64,000 nt of DNA from Sphingobium sp. SCG-1 (GCF_002953135.1 NZ_CP026373.1:124001-188000); one strand, 5' to 3'. Positions 41,987 through 50,266 are shown, numbered from the stretch's first letter. A program made the numbers and translations. The notes: generated by a model not told the origin, from the sequence alone.

Positions 41987-42874
41987 CTAGTGTGCAGAGT
42001 GTTTCCGGGCGACGACATTCAGTTCCTCGTTCTCGATGAAGTTCAGCATTTGCGGCACCATTTTCGGAAACGTTCTGTGCGGAGTGGCCGAACTGCAGTA
42101 CGTGACGCTTTTGCCTGCGGCGCATCCCTTGAAGGATCGGCACCCGGACACCAGAGAATGATCTGGGATTGGCGTGCACCTGGCGCAGTTTGCCCACCAG
42201 GCGGCGGTCCCGCTCCCAAAGTCGGGGAACAGCTCGTCGGCAGGGTTGTGGATGATCAAAACAGCCGGGATGCCGGGACATTTGGCACCTTGAAGATCGT
42301 CTTCTGCAATTCCAGCGGCGGTCGCGACAACCGCACGCACTGGCAATTGCTTAGTTGCAAATATGGGAATGCCTTCAGCCATGGACCCACCGTCGGAATG
42401 ACCGAGATAAGCGATCGCTCTTTGGTCGACACAATATCCTTGTTCTATCGTTGACGCCACAGCCGATTGGAGTTCGAGCGCGCGGCGCGAAAGACTAACA
42501 TGATCACTATAGGCCACGATGTTGCCGCGCCGGGTTGCCTCCGTGGTGAGATTGTAGAATGATTCTGATCGATGCCTGTCAAAGCCTGCCGGAGCAAATA
42601 TGACGAGCAGTGGATAGGCCGTGGTGGCGTTATAATTATGTGGCGTTCGAACCCAGATCCGCAGCCCCGAGCTCGTCCTCAGCTCGTCGCCTAAATCGAT
42701 GTGTCCGCGACGACTTCCAGTAGCGCACGCCTCATTCAATCCAACAGCACGTGGCGCATCAGCCGTTGGCTGAATGGCGGGTTGGTACAGAAATTGCGCA
42801 AGAATGCCGACTGCAATCGCCCCGGCAATCGCCGCAAAGCCGAGCTTTCCTCCAACCCGCGATACTTCATTCAC
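41987..42874 (-). CDS. secreted alpha/beta hydrolase (PHB-depolymerase/esterase-like)
   Basis: 295 aa with an N-terminal membrane anchor or signal (KLGFAAIAGAIAVGILAQFL). The esterase fold shows TPHNYNATTAYPLLVIFAPAG, the nucleophile elbow GHSDGG, the acid region IIHNPADELFPDFG and several cysteines (NCARC, GCRSFKGC) compatible with disulfides in the periplasm. It resembles LpqC/poly(3-hydroxybutyrate) depolymerase-type proteins. Substrate unknown; it precedes the PQQ-relay genes but is 390 bp away. Confidence 0.75.
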   Translation of the reverse strand: MNEVSRVGGKLGFAAIAGAIAVGILAQFLYQPAIQPTADAPRAVGLNEACATGSRRGHIDLGDELRTSSGLRIWVRTPHNYNATTAYPLLVIFAPAGFDRHRSESFYNLTTEATRRGNIVAYSDHVSLSRRALELQSAVASTIEQGYCVDQRAIAYLGHSDGGSMAEGIPIFATKQLPVRAVVATAAGIAEDDLQGAKCPGIPAVLIIHNPADELFPDFGSGTAAWWANCARCTPIPDHSLVSGCRSFKGCAAGKSVTYCSSATPHRTFPKMVPQMLNFIENEELNVVARKHSAH

Positions 42875-43265
42875 TGTTTGAACTCGGTCATTTTAGCTTT
42901 CACACCTTGCGATTAATCCCGCCTCGGCCGATAATGCTGTACCTGGTCAGCCGCCCTTCGACGTCTGCATGCCCGGTTATAGATCCGACCAATCTGTAGA
43001 AAGTATGTAAAGAAGTACGGCGCGCTGCGTTCTAGAGCGCGCGACACCGGTGCCAACTTGTGGTTAGCTTAACGTCCAACCGCGAGAAGCTTTATTATCA
43101 TCCAAACAGATTATTGTGGAACGTCCTCGACGCTCGCAGAATATTCGCTTGGTCTGACAACTGCTCCATGAATGGGTGCGCTTCACCAATGTGCATCAAG
43201 AAGTACAACAGTAGCTTGTGTTCCCGAGTTCAGAGTTGCGGGCTTTGAAACAGCGACACTTATTT
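42875..43265. other. 391-bp gap without a supported gene
   Basis: AT-richer spacer between the convergent-side end of the metallo-hydrolase gene and the start of the esterase gene. Only very short open frames occur. It should contain the esterase promoter. I see no repeat or RNA signal. Confidence 0.4.
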
Positions 43266-44213
43266 CTAACGGTTGTCGACGCGTGGAAGCATCCTCGCCT
43301 CCGTTATCGCGAATAGATGCGATATCGATCGCTGAAGTTCGTAACGCGTGGCCTTGAGGTCGGCGAAGCGCGCAGGTATCTCGATGTTACCGGCCTCGAC
43401 AGGGTCCAAGCCGCTCGCTACCGCCGTCTCGATCGCTGTCTGCAGCCAGGCGAGCCAGTCCTTGGTCTGGTCGATTGCAGTGGAAGCGGTTGGGTCGAAA
43501 GGGCCATGACCGGGCACAACGGAACGGTGCCCAAGCGACTTGAGCGTATCGAGCGTCGCTTGCCATCGACTCAGGTCCGCGTTGGGCGTGCTAGGCGCGC
43601 GATCGTGAAAGACAAGGTCGCCCGCGATGAGCGTTGAAGTCGTTTCGTCGAAATAAGCAACATCTGCCGCGCTGTGGCCGTTTAACGGAAGAATGCGAAT
43701 GCGACGATCACCAAAGTCCTCCACATCGGATGAGATGATATGGCCTGGTAAAACCAGTTCTGTGCCGCGCATCCAGTCACCGAGGATACGATACATTCCA
43801 TCGGAATAGACCCTGCCCTCACTCGTAAGGTCGCTATTTAGTTCGGGCGTGGCCGCCACGAGCGACTTGTCGAATGCGCCATCACCGTAGCTATGGTCAG
43901 GATGCAGATGGGTAAGAAAAACCCGAATGATTGGCATGCCCGTCAATCGTTCAGCCAGAGCCTTGAGCGCCGTGCCATAGCGTAGGGACGGCCCGCAATC
44001 GAACAGGACGGTGCCTTTGGGAGTCGCCAGAATAGTGATATTTGCGATTGCCCCGCCATTGGAACGAGCTATCGGCTCGTCCGCGCCGCGGACTATCCAG
44101 AGCCCGTCACCGATTGAAACTGGCGTGATCGTATATTGAAGCGACTGTGCCCATGCCGCGCCGGCCACCGGCAAAGCCACCGTGGCGACCAATAGATCGC
44201 GCCGACTGATCAC
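43266..44213 (-). CDS. quinoprotein relay system metallo-beta-lactamase-fold hydrolase
   Basis: 315 aa with a Tat-like signal (MISRRDLLVATVALPVAGAAWA). The MBL zinc motif is FLTHLHPDHSYGD, with further ligands at LNGHSAADVAYF, IAGDLVFHDRAP and VVPGHGPFD. The order (SoxYZ-like carrier, then this hydrolase) matches the quinoprotein relay systems found beside PQQ-dependent dehydrogenases. It overlaps the SoxYZ-like gene by 4 bp. Its exact reaction is unknown. Confidence 0.88.
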   Translation of the reverse strand: MISRRDLLVATVALPVAGAAWAQSLQYTITPVSIGDGLWIVRGADEPIARSNGGAIANITILATPKGTVLFDCGPSLRYGTALKALAERLTGMPIIRVFLTHLHPDHSYGDGAFDKSLVAATPELNSDLTSEGRVYSDGMYRILGDWMRGTELVLPGHIISSDVEDFGDRRIRILPLNGHSAADVAYFDETTSTLIAGDLVFHDRAPSTPNADLSRWQATLDTLKSLGHRSVVPGHGPFDPTASTAIDQTKDWLAWLQTAIETAVASGLDPVEAGNIEIPARFADLKATRYELQRSISHLFAITEARMLPRVDNR

Positions 44214-45028
44214 TTCAAGGCAGAGGCCAAGCCAACCGGACGATCCATAATAGCCAGCGTCGCATCATAGTCGATCCCATTGGTGTCGCGACCGGTGACC
44301 AGAAGCTTCGCGCTTTTGGAAGGAGCGACAATTACCGTAATCACTGGATCTTCGGCAACGGATGCCTCTATAGCGAGGCTCCCGAATATCTTTCCATCCG
44401 CGTCGGTCAGCGCCAAACTTTCGAGATGGTAAGTCGGAATATTCGCGACAAAACCGGTATCCATCGGATGACGCATGGCGAGACGAACGCGATCGCCGCC
44501 CTCGGTGTGCCAAGCACCGCCGCGGATTTCGCCAAGATGCTGTGACCAATCGCCCCGTGCACGGCTCAGCGGTGGCATCGAACATCCGCCACCCGCTGCA
44601 TCCACCCACGCACCACTTACGAGCCAGGAACCATCCTTCAGTTGCACTGCGCCACGTACCGGGGTTCGCTGATCCAGTTTGATGTTGGTCGCGAGATAGG
44701 GCGCGGCGTCGGCCAGGACATAGTCGATGGCCAGCGGTATCGGATTGAGATCTGCAAAAATGAGGATGCGCTTAACGCCACTAATTGTTCGCGCGTCCAC
44801 AGCTACAGGGAAGCTGCGCTGGTTCTCGGCGATCTGCGGCATGATCACGCGTACGCGCGGGTCGAAGCGAACGTCGCTGTCTCCGAAAAAGGTTTCACCT
44901 AGCGCCTTCCAGACAGGCGACTGGAGCGGATCGGCTGGAACTTCTGCGACAGCGGGACTGCTGCAGATGAACAGCGCAATAGCCGCCACGCCCAGACGCT
45001 TGGTCGGGTTGCTGTGATTCTTTCCCAT
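44210..45028 (-). CDS. quinoprotein dehydrogenase-associated SoxYZ-like carrier protein
   Basis: 272 aa from the ATG at 45028 with a signal peptide (LGVAAIALFICSSPAVAEVP). The SoxY-like half holds DPRVRVIMPQIAENQRSFPVAVDA and the short Cys-containing loop DAAGGGCSMPPL. The SoxZ-like half holds VRLAMRHPMDTGF and VTVIVAPSKSAKLLVTGRDTNG. This fused carrier is a marker of PQQ-associated periplasmic relay modules. A motif shared with the xmo promoter lies 28 bp upstream of its start. Confidence 0.88.
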   Translation of the reverse strand: MGKNHSNPTKRLGVAAIALFICSSPAVAEVPADPLQSPVWKALGETFFGDSDVRFDPRVRVIMPQIAENQRSFPVAVDARTISGVKRILIFADLNPIPLAIDYVLADAAPYLATNIKLDQRTPVRGAVQLKDGSWLVSGAWVDAAGGGCSMPPLSRARGDWSQHLGEIRGGAWHTEGGDRVRLAMRHPMDTGFVANIPTYHLESLALTDADGKIFGSLAIEASVAEDPVITVIVAPSKSAKLLVTGRDTNGIDYDATLAIMDRPVGLASALK

Positions 45029-45056
45029 AGCTCCAAAGTAGAATGGTCCAGCCGGC

Positions 45057-45080
45057 ATTCCAATGGTACTTTAGGCTGAT
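45057..45080 (-). promoter_or_regulatory. shared regulon motif, copy 5 (weaker)
   Basis: Minus strand: agcctaaagtaccattgg matches 17 of 24 positions of the copy at 45781 over the full motif, including ctaaagt and ccat. It sits between the divergent SoxYZ-like and rhodanese genes and could serve either. Confidence 0.5.
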
Positions 45081-45098
45081 GCGGCGGAAAGGTAATTG

Positions 45099-45635
45099 AT
45101 GCTAACTCTTGTCTTGGGCGCGGCCGTTGCAGTGGCAGGGATGCCCCTCACGGACGGTCGAGACTTCGATGCTGTTTCCGGTTATCGGATCGCGCATTAT
45201 CGGTCAGTGGTCCCTTTCCCGCCCGAAGGGGTACGAAAGATCGAGGTCCAGGAGGCGCTCGAACTGCTTCGTCGGCAAGGCGCGTTGTTCGTAGATGTAA
45301 CGCCGGCGCAGGGAGGCCGTCGTGACGCGCTGACAGGCCATTGGGCCCTGGCTGAGACACATGAAACGATTCCAGGAGCCCGCTGGTTTCCGGACGCCGG
45401 GCGGGGACAGTTGGAGCCAGTTGCCGAAGCATGGTTTCTCGGCGGCATGGCTCGCCTGTTACGAGGCTCCGTTCGGCCGATTGTTGTGTTTTGCCTTGCC
45501 GATTGCTGGATGAGTTGGAACGCCTCAATGCGACTGCGACGGGCCGGATACCGAGATGTGCGCTGGTTCGCCGACGGGGTGGACGGTTGGCGAGAAAAGG
45601 GCCTGATGCTCGTAAATAGATATCCGGAAAATTAA
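45099..45635 (+). CDS. PQQ-associated rhodanese-like protein with CXXXCW motif
   Basis: 178 aa with a short signal sequence (LTLVLGAAVAVAGMPL). The rhodanese fold carries the marker FCLADCWMSWNASMRLRRAGY, the Cys-x3-Cys-Trp motif of the periplasmic proteins found with PQQ-dependent catabolism. It is divergent from the SoxYZ-like gene, with ggaaagg before the ATG. It probably acts in thiol or sulfur relay for maturation of a periplasmic quinoprotein or copper enzyme; its chemistry is not established. Confidence 0.87.
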   Translation: MLTLVLGAAVAVAGMPLTDGRDFDAVSGYRIAHYRSVVPFPPEGVRKIEVQEALELLRRQGALFVDVTPAQGGRRDALTGHWALAETHETIPGARWFPDAGRGQLEPVAEAWFLGGMARLLRGSVRPIVVFCLADCWMSWNASMRLRRAGYRDVRWFADGVDGWREKGLMLVNRYPEN

Positions 45636-45780
45636 TTCCTCTGGTCGACTCCACAGTCTGCAAGGCCGCAACCGCCAAACAATTTATCTCCAGCTTCGGG
45701 TGGTCTCATAGAAGCCACACCCGATCTCGTCCCCCTAAACCCCTAGCCAGACGTACTGAAGCGGTGCGCAGCCTTGGCAC

Positions 45781-45804
45781 ATTAGACTAAAGTGCCATCG
45801 ACAG
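45781..45804 (+). promoter_or_regulatory. shared regulon motif, copy 1 (upstream of xmo operon)
   Basis: attagac followed by taaagtgccatcgacag. It matches 54714-54737 at 20 of 24 positions, and the minus strand at 62237-62260 almost as well. It lies 84 bp upstream of the small ORF that precedes xmoC; the copy before ompW is at the same distance from its start. Confidence 0.65.
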
Positions 45805-45887
45805 TCGATTGGTAAGACGCCATCCAATATCCTCGCGCAGTATTTTAAGCCGCCAGCGTAGCTGACGGAAACAGGGAGAGGGGCTCG

Positions 45888-46028
45888 ATGGCCTTCAGTC
45901 AGTTCCAGTCACCACCCAATGTTGCGGACGTGTTTTTACTCATCTCCGGTGGGCGGATTTTGGGACGTTACGACCAGCTAAGCCATTGTTCTAAAATCCA
46001 AAACTCGCGCGACGAGCTTGGGCCGTGA
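45888..46028 (+). CDS. small leader ORF upstream of xmoC
   Basis: 46 aa (MAFSQFQSPPNVADVFLLIS, GGRILGRYDQLSHCSKIQNS, RDELGP) with a very strong ribosome-binding site (agggagagg). It ends at a 7-bp hairpin 80 bp before xmoC. It lacks the Glu/Tyr pair of PqqA, so it is not a PQQ precursor. A leader peptide or small accessory protein is possible. No family recognised. Confidence 0.4.
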   Translation: MAFSQFQSPPNVADVFLLISGGRILGRYDQLSHCSKIQNSRDELGP

Positions 46029-46039
46029 TGTCTCACGGC
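46022..46039 (+). promoter_or_regulatory. hairpin between leader ORF and xmoC
   Basis: gccgtga, loop tgtc, tcacggc: perfect 7-bp stem overlapping the stop of the small ORF. It could act as an attenuator or processing site. Confidence 0.4.
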
Positions 46040-46108
46040 AGTCAACCGGACTGCATCGGGTAATTAGGTCTAAGCAGCCGACCGTAAAAAGATGGAAGGA
46101 GTAGAGTG

Positions 46109-46900
46109 ATGGCAACAGTTGCAAATGCGACTCCGCTTGGGAGACCAAGCGATGATCGGAAGATTGTGAATTTTAAGATCCCCGCAATAGCCACGGTAGG
46201 CCTTTTGGCGATCATGGTTTTCTACAGAACCTTTCAAAGGATGTTCGCCTGGACTGCGGGGCTCGATTCCACGGATCCGGTTTTCGACACTTACTGGATG
46301 GGTCTACTCAAAGCTGAACTGGTATTAATTCCATTGCTCTGGGTTGGCGTGTGGTCTTACATTTGGTTCACGCGAGACAAAAACCTGTATTCAATTACGC
46401 CTCGAGAGGAACTTCGCAGGTACTTTAATCTGGTTTTGTTCATTTTCGTTTACGCAGTTGCTGTCTGGTTTGCAGCGAGCTTTTTCGCGGAGCAAGATGC
46501 ATCTTGGCACCAGACTGTCGTTCGCGACACCAGCTTCACACCGAGCCATGTGGTGCTCTTCTACGGCACCATGCCTTTGTACGTGACGTTCGGCGTCGGC
46601 TCTTTGCTTTACGCAACGACCCGTCTGCCAAAATATGCAGACAATATTTCGATTCCGCTGGTTCTAGCGGTGGCTGGTCCATTCATGATTCTCCCGAACC
46701 TGGGCTTCAATGAATGGGGCCACGCCTTCTGGATGATGGAAGAGGTGTTCACGGCGCCGCTGCACTGGGGCTTCGTTGTCATGGGCTGGACAGTCTTGGC
46801 TCTAGGTGGTCTGCTGCTGCAGATCGCGCAGCATATGATCACCCTTCTCAGGCAGATGGGCGAACTTGCCGAAAGCGAGGGTGAGGTCATCGCGGGCTAG
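46109..46900 (+). CDS. xmoC: copper membrane monooxygenase subunit C (PmoC/AmoC family)
   Basis: 263 aa with about six membrane helices. The metal-site residues known from methane monooxygenase are all present: D130, H134 and H147 (EQDASWHQTVVRDTSFTPSH; CuC site) and N201, H205 and H219 (NEWGHAFW..APLHWGF; CuD site). PFMILPNLGFNEWGH is a family signature. It is one of three subunits of the membrane complex that hydroxylates methane, ammonia or small hydrocarbons with O2. It has a good ribosome-binding site (ggaaggag). Which substrate is used cannot be told; sphingomonad context argues for a hydrocarbon. Confidence 0.95.
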   Translation: MATVANATPLGRPSDDRKIVNFKIPAIATVGLLAIMVFYRTFQRMFAWTAGLDSTDPVFDTYWMGLLKAELVLIPLLWVGVWSYIWFTRDKNLYSITPREELRRYFNLVLFIFVYAVAVWFAASFFAEQDASWHQTVVRDTSFTPSHVVLFYGTMPLYVTFGVGSLLYATTRLPKYADNISIPLVLAVAGPFMILPNLGFNEWGHAFWMMEEVFTAPLHWGFVVMGWTVLALGGLLLQIAQHMITLLRQMGELAESEGEVIAG

Positions 46901-46910
46901 TTCAGGATTA

Positions 46911-46945
46911 TTGCGCGAGATCGGCTCGGTGTCGGTTTCGCGCAA
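46911..46945 (+). promoter_or_regulatory. hairpin between xmoC and xmoA
   Basis: ttgcgcga (46911-46918) pairs perfectly with tcgcgcaa (46938-46945) in the 115-bp xmoC-xmoA gap. Such a stem could partly terminate or process the operon mRNA. Confidence 0.45.
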
Positions 46946-47015
46946 AACGAAAAACAACGGTTACAGGGGGCGCGCATGCGCTTGGCATTTCGTCGCCGGA
47001 AGCATGGAGAGTAAG

Positions 47016-47870
47016 ATGAGAGACAATCCAGGACAAACAATTTATGGAATAAAGTGGTCGAAGGAAGGGGCAAAGCTATCGCGGACCTTCGACATCATCG
47101 TCGCGGTGATCCTGTTGCTGGCGGTCGCCGGCGCGACTCATCTTCACTTCATGCTACTTGCGGGCGATTGGGACTTTTGGGTCGATTGGAAAGACCGGGA
47201 ATTCTGGGTGACGTTGACGCCGATTGTGGCGATCATGTTTCCAGCGGCCTTGCAGTATATGTTCTGGAAATATTTTCGTCTCCCGATTGCCGCAACGCTG
47301 GCAATTGTGGGCCTGATGATCGGCGAGTGGCTCAACCGCTATTACGGCTTCCATCTGTGGTCCTATTTCCCAATGAGCATGGTGTGGCCCGCAATGCTAC
47401 TGCCGAGCGCACTAGCTCTGGATGCCATTCTCTTGCTCACCGGCAATTTCCTGTTGACTGCGATATTCGGCGGAATGGCGTTTTCTCTGCTGTTCTACCC
47501 TTCGAACTGGTTCATGTTGGCCCCATACAGATTGCCCGTGCAGATCATGGATTATCTTGCATCTGTGGGTGACGTGATGGGTTACTCGTTCACGCGAACG
47601 GCAACTCCAGAATATCTTCGGATGATCGAACGCGGCACGTTAAGGACATTCGGTGGACACTCCGCGACGGTGTCGGCCTTTTTTAGCGGCTTTGTATGCA
47701 TATTAACATATATGGTCTGGTGGGGCTTTGGCGTCCTTTTCTCGCGCGTGATCACCGTCCCGAATACGTTCAAGAAGCTCCTTGGCCTGGTTCCAAAGGC
47801 AGCCGGAACGTCGACGCAGCAAGGGGGCAAGGATACTAAGCTTACAACAAGCACCGTGGGGGGGGTTTGA
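47016..47870 (+). CDS. xmoA: copper membrane monooxygenase subunit A (PmoA/AmoA family)
   Basis: 284 aa from the ATG at 47016, preceded by ggagag. It shows the whole pmoA/amoA signature: AGDWDFWVDWKDREFWVTLTPI, NRYYGFHLWSYFPMSMVWPA, LLTGNFLLTAIFGGMAFSLLFYPSNW, TPEYLRMIERGTLRTFGGHS. It has seven or so membrane helices. The C-terminus carries an extra low-complexity Thr/Gly/Lys tail of about 25 residues. The gene ends 4 bp before xmoB. Phylogeny of this subunit would place the enzyme among known groups. Confidence 0.96.
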   Translation: MRDNPGQTIYGIKWSKEGAKLSRTFDIIVAVILLLAVAGATHLHFMLLAGDWDFWVDWKDREFWVTLTPIVAIMFPAALQYMFWKYFRLPIAATLAIVGLMIGEWLNRYYGFHLWSYFPMSMVWPAMLLPSALALDAILLLTGNFLLTAIFGGMAFSLLFYPSNWFMLAPYRLPVQIMDYLASVGDVMGYSFTRTATPEYLRMIERGTLRTFGGHSATVSAFFSGFVCILTYMVWWGFGVLFSRVITVPNTFKKLLGLVPKAAGTSTQQGGKDTKLTTSTVGGV

Positions 47871-47874
47871 GAAC

Positions 47875-49161
47875 ATGCAGCTAATAATAGGGAAAACACG
47901 CAACATCTTCCGGCGCTTGACGGCAGCTTTGCTGCTGATCGTCAGCCTTGCCGGAGCTGGTTTGTCATCGCCGGCTTTTGCCCATGGTGAGCGCAATCAG
48001 GAACCCTTTTTAAGGCTCCGTACCGCTCACTTCTACGATGTAAAATGGAGTTCCAAATCGGTCCCAGTGAACGGTAGTATAATCATAACTGGCCGGTTTA
48101 GACTCTTTAAAGAATGGCCAGCCAACCTTCCCAAGCCAGACGTTGCATTTTTGGGCAATGGTACGCCAGGACCAGTCTTCGTGAGGACGGAAAGCTATAT
48201 CAACGGGGTTCCGGCAATCCAATCTGCGCCGCTGGAGCTCGACCGAGATTATGCTTTCAAATTTGTGCTAAAGGCACGAATTCCTGGCCGTCACCACGTC
48301 CACCCTATGATCAACGCCCAAGAAGCGGGGCCGCTACTCGGCCCGGGGGAATGGGTGACAGTGACAGGTTCCCATGCCGACTTCAAATTGCCTGTTCGGA
48401 CGATCAACGGAACCTTCATTCCCAATTTGGAGACGTGGGGACTTGATCGCGTTTACTTGTGGAACGGCCTGTGGTTCGCCATTGCTATTGGATGGCTACT
48501 CTTCTGGCTGCGGCGCCCACTCCTCATCACCCGCTACTTGGCGGTGACCGAAGGCAAGGAAGAGGCTCTGATCTCGAACAAGGACCGCGTTGTCGGAGCA
48601 ATCCTGCTAGCATCGACCATCGTGATCGTCTTCGTTGGATATGTCGTCACTGACAACGCCTTCCCGCGCACAATTCCTTTGCAAGGCGGTCGAGCGAGCG
48701 TCGAACCTTTGCCGTTCACCCCCGGTGCAGTGAAGGTGTATGTTACCAAGTCGACTTATGATGTGCCTGGCCGCTCCCTAAAAATTGAGATGAATCTCAC
48801 CAATGAGGGGCCAGCGCCAGTCCAACTGGGTGAATTCCTCACGTCGAATCTCCGGTTTATCAACGCGAGCGTTCCAGCAGCAGTAAAGGGTCTGGATCCA
48901 AACTATCCGCGCGATGTCGTGCCGGTAAATGGTCTAAAAGTTAGTGACAACCGGCCTATCGCCCCGGGCGAAACGCGCAAAATTGCTGTTGCGGCGACAG
49001 ACGTAGCTTGGGAAAAAGAAAGACTGACGAGCTTGTTGAACGATCCTGACAACCTGGTGGGGGGACTCTTGTTCTTCTTCGATGCGGCCGGGAATCGATC
49101 AATCAGCAACGTGTCTGGGCCTATGGTACCAGTCTTTACGGCAGAAACGGTGAAAGGCTGA
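47875..49161 (+). CDS. xmoB: copper membrane monooxygenase subunit B (PmoB/AmoB family)
   Basis: 428 aa from the ATG at 47875. A signal peptide (LLLIVSLAGAGLSSPAFA) is cleaved so that mature residue 1 would be H37 of HGERNQEPFLR, matching the N-terminal copper ligand His33 of methane monooxygenase. H141 and H143 (PGRHHVHPMINAQEAGPLLGPG) match His137 and His139, so the CuB site is complete. Two cupredoxin-like domains are joined by two membrane helices (YLWNGLWFAIAIGWLLFWL and VGAILLASTIVIVFVGYVV). It ends before a strong hairpin. Confidence 0.96.
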   Translation: MQLIIGKTRNIFRRLTAALLLIVSLAGAGLSSPAFAHGERNQEPFLRLRTAHFYDVKWSSKSVPVNGSIIITGRFRLFKEWPANLPKPDVAFLGNGTPGPVFVRTESYINGVPAIQSAPLELDRDYAFKFVLKARIPGRHHVHPMINAQEAGPLLGPGEWVTVTGSHADFKLPVRTINGTFIPNLETWGLDRVYLWNGLWFAIAIGWLLFWLRRPLLITRYLAVTEGKEEALISNKDRVVGAILLASTIVIVFVGYVVTDNAFPRTIPLQGGRASVEPLPFTPGAVKVYVTKSTYDVPGRSLKIEMNLTNEGPAPVQLGEFLTSNLRFINASVPAAVKGLDPNYPRDVVPVNGLKVSDNRPIAPGETRKIAVAATDVAWEKERLTSLLNDPDNLVGGLLFFFDAAGNRSISNVSGPMVPVFTAETVKG

Positions 49162-49171
49162 ATTCCCGCGA

Positions 49172-49221
49172 CTTTGCTCAGGGTTGCGCCACGCTAGTGC
49201 GCGGCGGGACTCTGAGCAAAG
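49172..49221 (+). terminator. stem-loop after xmoB
   Basis: ctttgctcag (49172-49181) and its exact inverse ctgagcaaag (49212-49221), with further GC pairing inside. It sits between xmoB and the accessory gene and probably lowers read-through into the downstream copper genes. Confidence 0.6.
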
Positions 49222-49260
49222 GACGATGACATTGTAATCGTAGGATTTGGAGAGTTGATC

Positions 49261-49842
49261 ATGAGGCTGACTGGTCGTCGAGGAGTCGCCGCATATTGTT
49301 TAATCATTTTTTGCGCGCCGACATCTGCTCATGCTCACGGCGGCCTGACGATGGAGAAAGACGTCTGCAAGCTTCAGGTCGGCCAGTATCAAATGCATTT
49401 CAACGGGTATCAGCCCGACAGCCAGGGTGCCGAGCAGTTCTGCGAAGATATTCCGAGTACCGGCAGAACCGTAATCGTTCTCGATTTCATTGACGATAAT
49501 CTGCGCAAGCTTCCGATCGATGTGAGGGTGGTCAAAGCGTCTGGTTCGGAGGCGGATCTTGCGAAGGCCACAGTCTTTCATGTCGAGCCGCGGGTCTATC
49601 CGACAGGATCACTTTCATTTTCGTATGATTTCAAGGAGGGGGGGAATTTTATCGGGCTGGTTTCCGCAGGTGGTGACACCGCGCATGTGGCACGATTCCC
49701 GTTCGCTGTCGGCAGCATGTGGCTGCACTGGAGAAAACCTCTCGGACTCCTGGCGATCATGCTCCTCGCGGTCGGCGGACTGTTCGGATACTCTACGCTC
49801 AAAAGACCGGCCAAACGAAGCAGCGCGCAACGCCGTGTATAG
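49261..49842 (+). CDS. membrane-anchored periplasmic protein of the xmo cluster (PmoD-like position)
   Basis: 193 aa: a signal peptide (GVAAYCLIIFCAPTSAHA), a periplasmic domain starting HGGLTMEKDVCKLQVGQYQMHFNGYQPDSQGAEQFCED with two cysteines and several His/Met, and one C-terminal membrane helix (PLGLLAIMLLAVGGLFGYSTL) with a basic tail. This layout, and its place right after xmoB, recall the PmoD/AmoD accessory proteins that bind copper, but I could not match PmoD motifs. It has a good ribosome-binding site (ggagag). Confidence 0.75.
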   Translation: MRLTGRRGVAAYCLIIFCAPTSAHAHGGLTMEKDVCKLQVGQYQMHFNGYQPDSQGAEQFCEDIPSTGRTVIVLDFIDDNLRKLPIDVRVVKASGSEADLAKATVFHVEPRVYPTGSLSFSYDFKEGGNFIGLVSAGGDTAHVARFPFAVGSMWLHWRKPLGLLAIMLLAVGGLFGYSTLKRPAKRSSAQRRV

Positions 49843-49889
49843 GACACTGGCGGTAACATCAGCGCGCCGGATGATTTTCCCACGAGAAA

Positions 49890-50264
49890 GTGATCAAGAA
49901 AATGCGAATATCGACCCTTTCGCTGGTGTGCATCGCCTGCATTCCATCTCCGCTTTTTGCGCATGCCGCGTTGGTTAAGTCAGTGCCGGGCAGTCGCGCC
50001 GTGATCGACAAGATGCCGCCACAGGTGGAACTGTGCTTCAATGAGGAAGTCGACCTCAAATTTTCGACATTTTCGATTAGCGACACGGCGGGCAAACATG
50101 CGCCGCTTGGACCTATAAAACTCGGTCGCGACGCGCGGTGCCTATCTGCCAAGAGCGGAGCTCTCGCCAAAGGCACCTATCAGCTTAACTATCATGTACT
50201 CTCGAAGGATGGTCATATTGTTAAGTATGGACTGCAATTCACCATTCGTGCGGATTCCAAATAA
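49890..50264 (+). CDS. copC: CopC-family periplasmic copper-binding protein
   Basis: 124 aa (GTG at 49890; ATG at 49902 also possible). The signal peptide ends CIPSPLFA, so the mature protein begins His-Ala-Ala-Leu-Val, the usual N-terminal copper-binding His of CopC. The C-terminal SKDGHIVKYGLQFTI gives the Asp/His pair of the Cu(II) site. It lies 2 bp from the CopD fusion gene. It likely delivers or buffers copper for XmoB. Confidence 0.92.
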   Translation: MIKKMRISTLSLVCIACIPSPLFAHAALVKSVPGSRAVIDKMPPQVELCFNEEVDLKFSTFSISDTAGKHAPLGPIKLGRDARCLSAKSGALAKGTYQLNYHVLSKDGHIVKYGLQFTIRADSK

Positions 50265-50266
50265 CA

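Noticed and set aside
43060..43248. 62-residue frame in the gap before the metallo-hydrolase gene
   Set aside because: Cys/Ser-rich low-quality sequence without a ribosome-binding site or family likeness.
45888..46028. Small ORF considered as PqqA precursor peptide
   Set aside because: PqqA needs a conserved Glu-x-x-x-Tyr; this peptide has no such pair and no pqqB-E genes follow.
46109..49161. Assignment of the operon specifically as ammonia or methane monooxygenase
   Set aside because: Ligands are shared by the whole superfamily; no nitrifier or methanotroph genes are present, so a neutral name is used.
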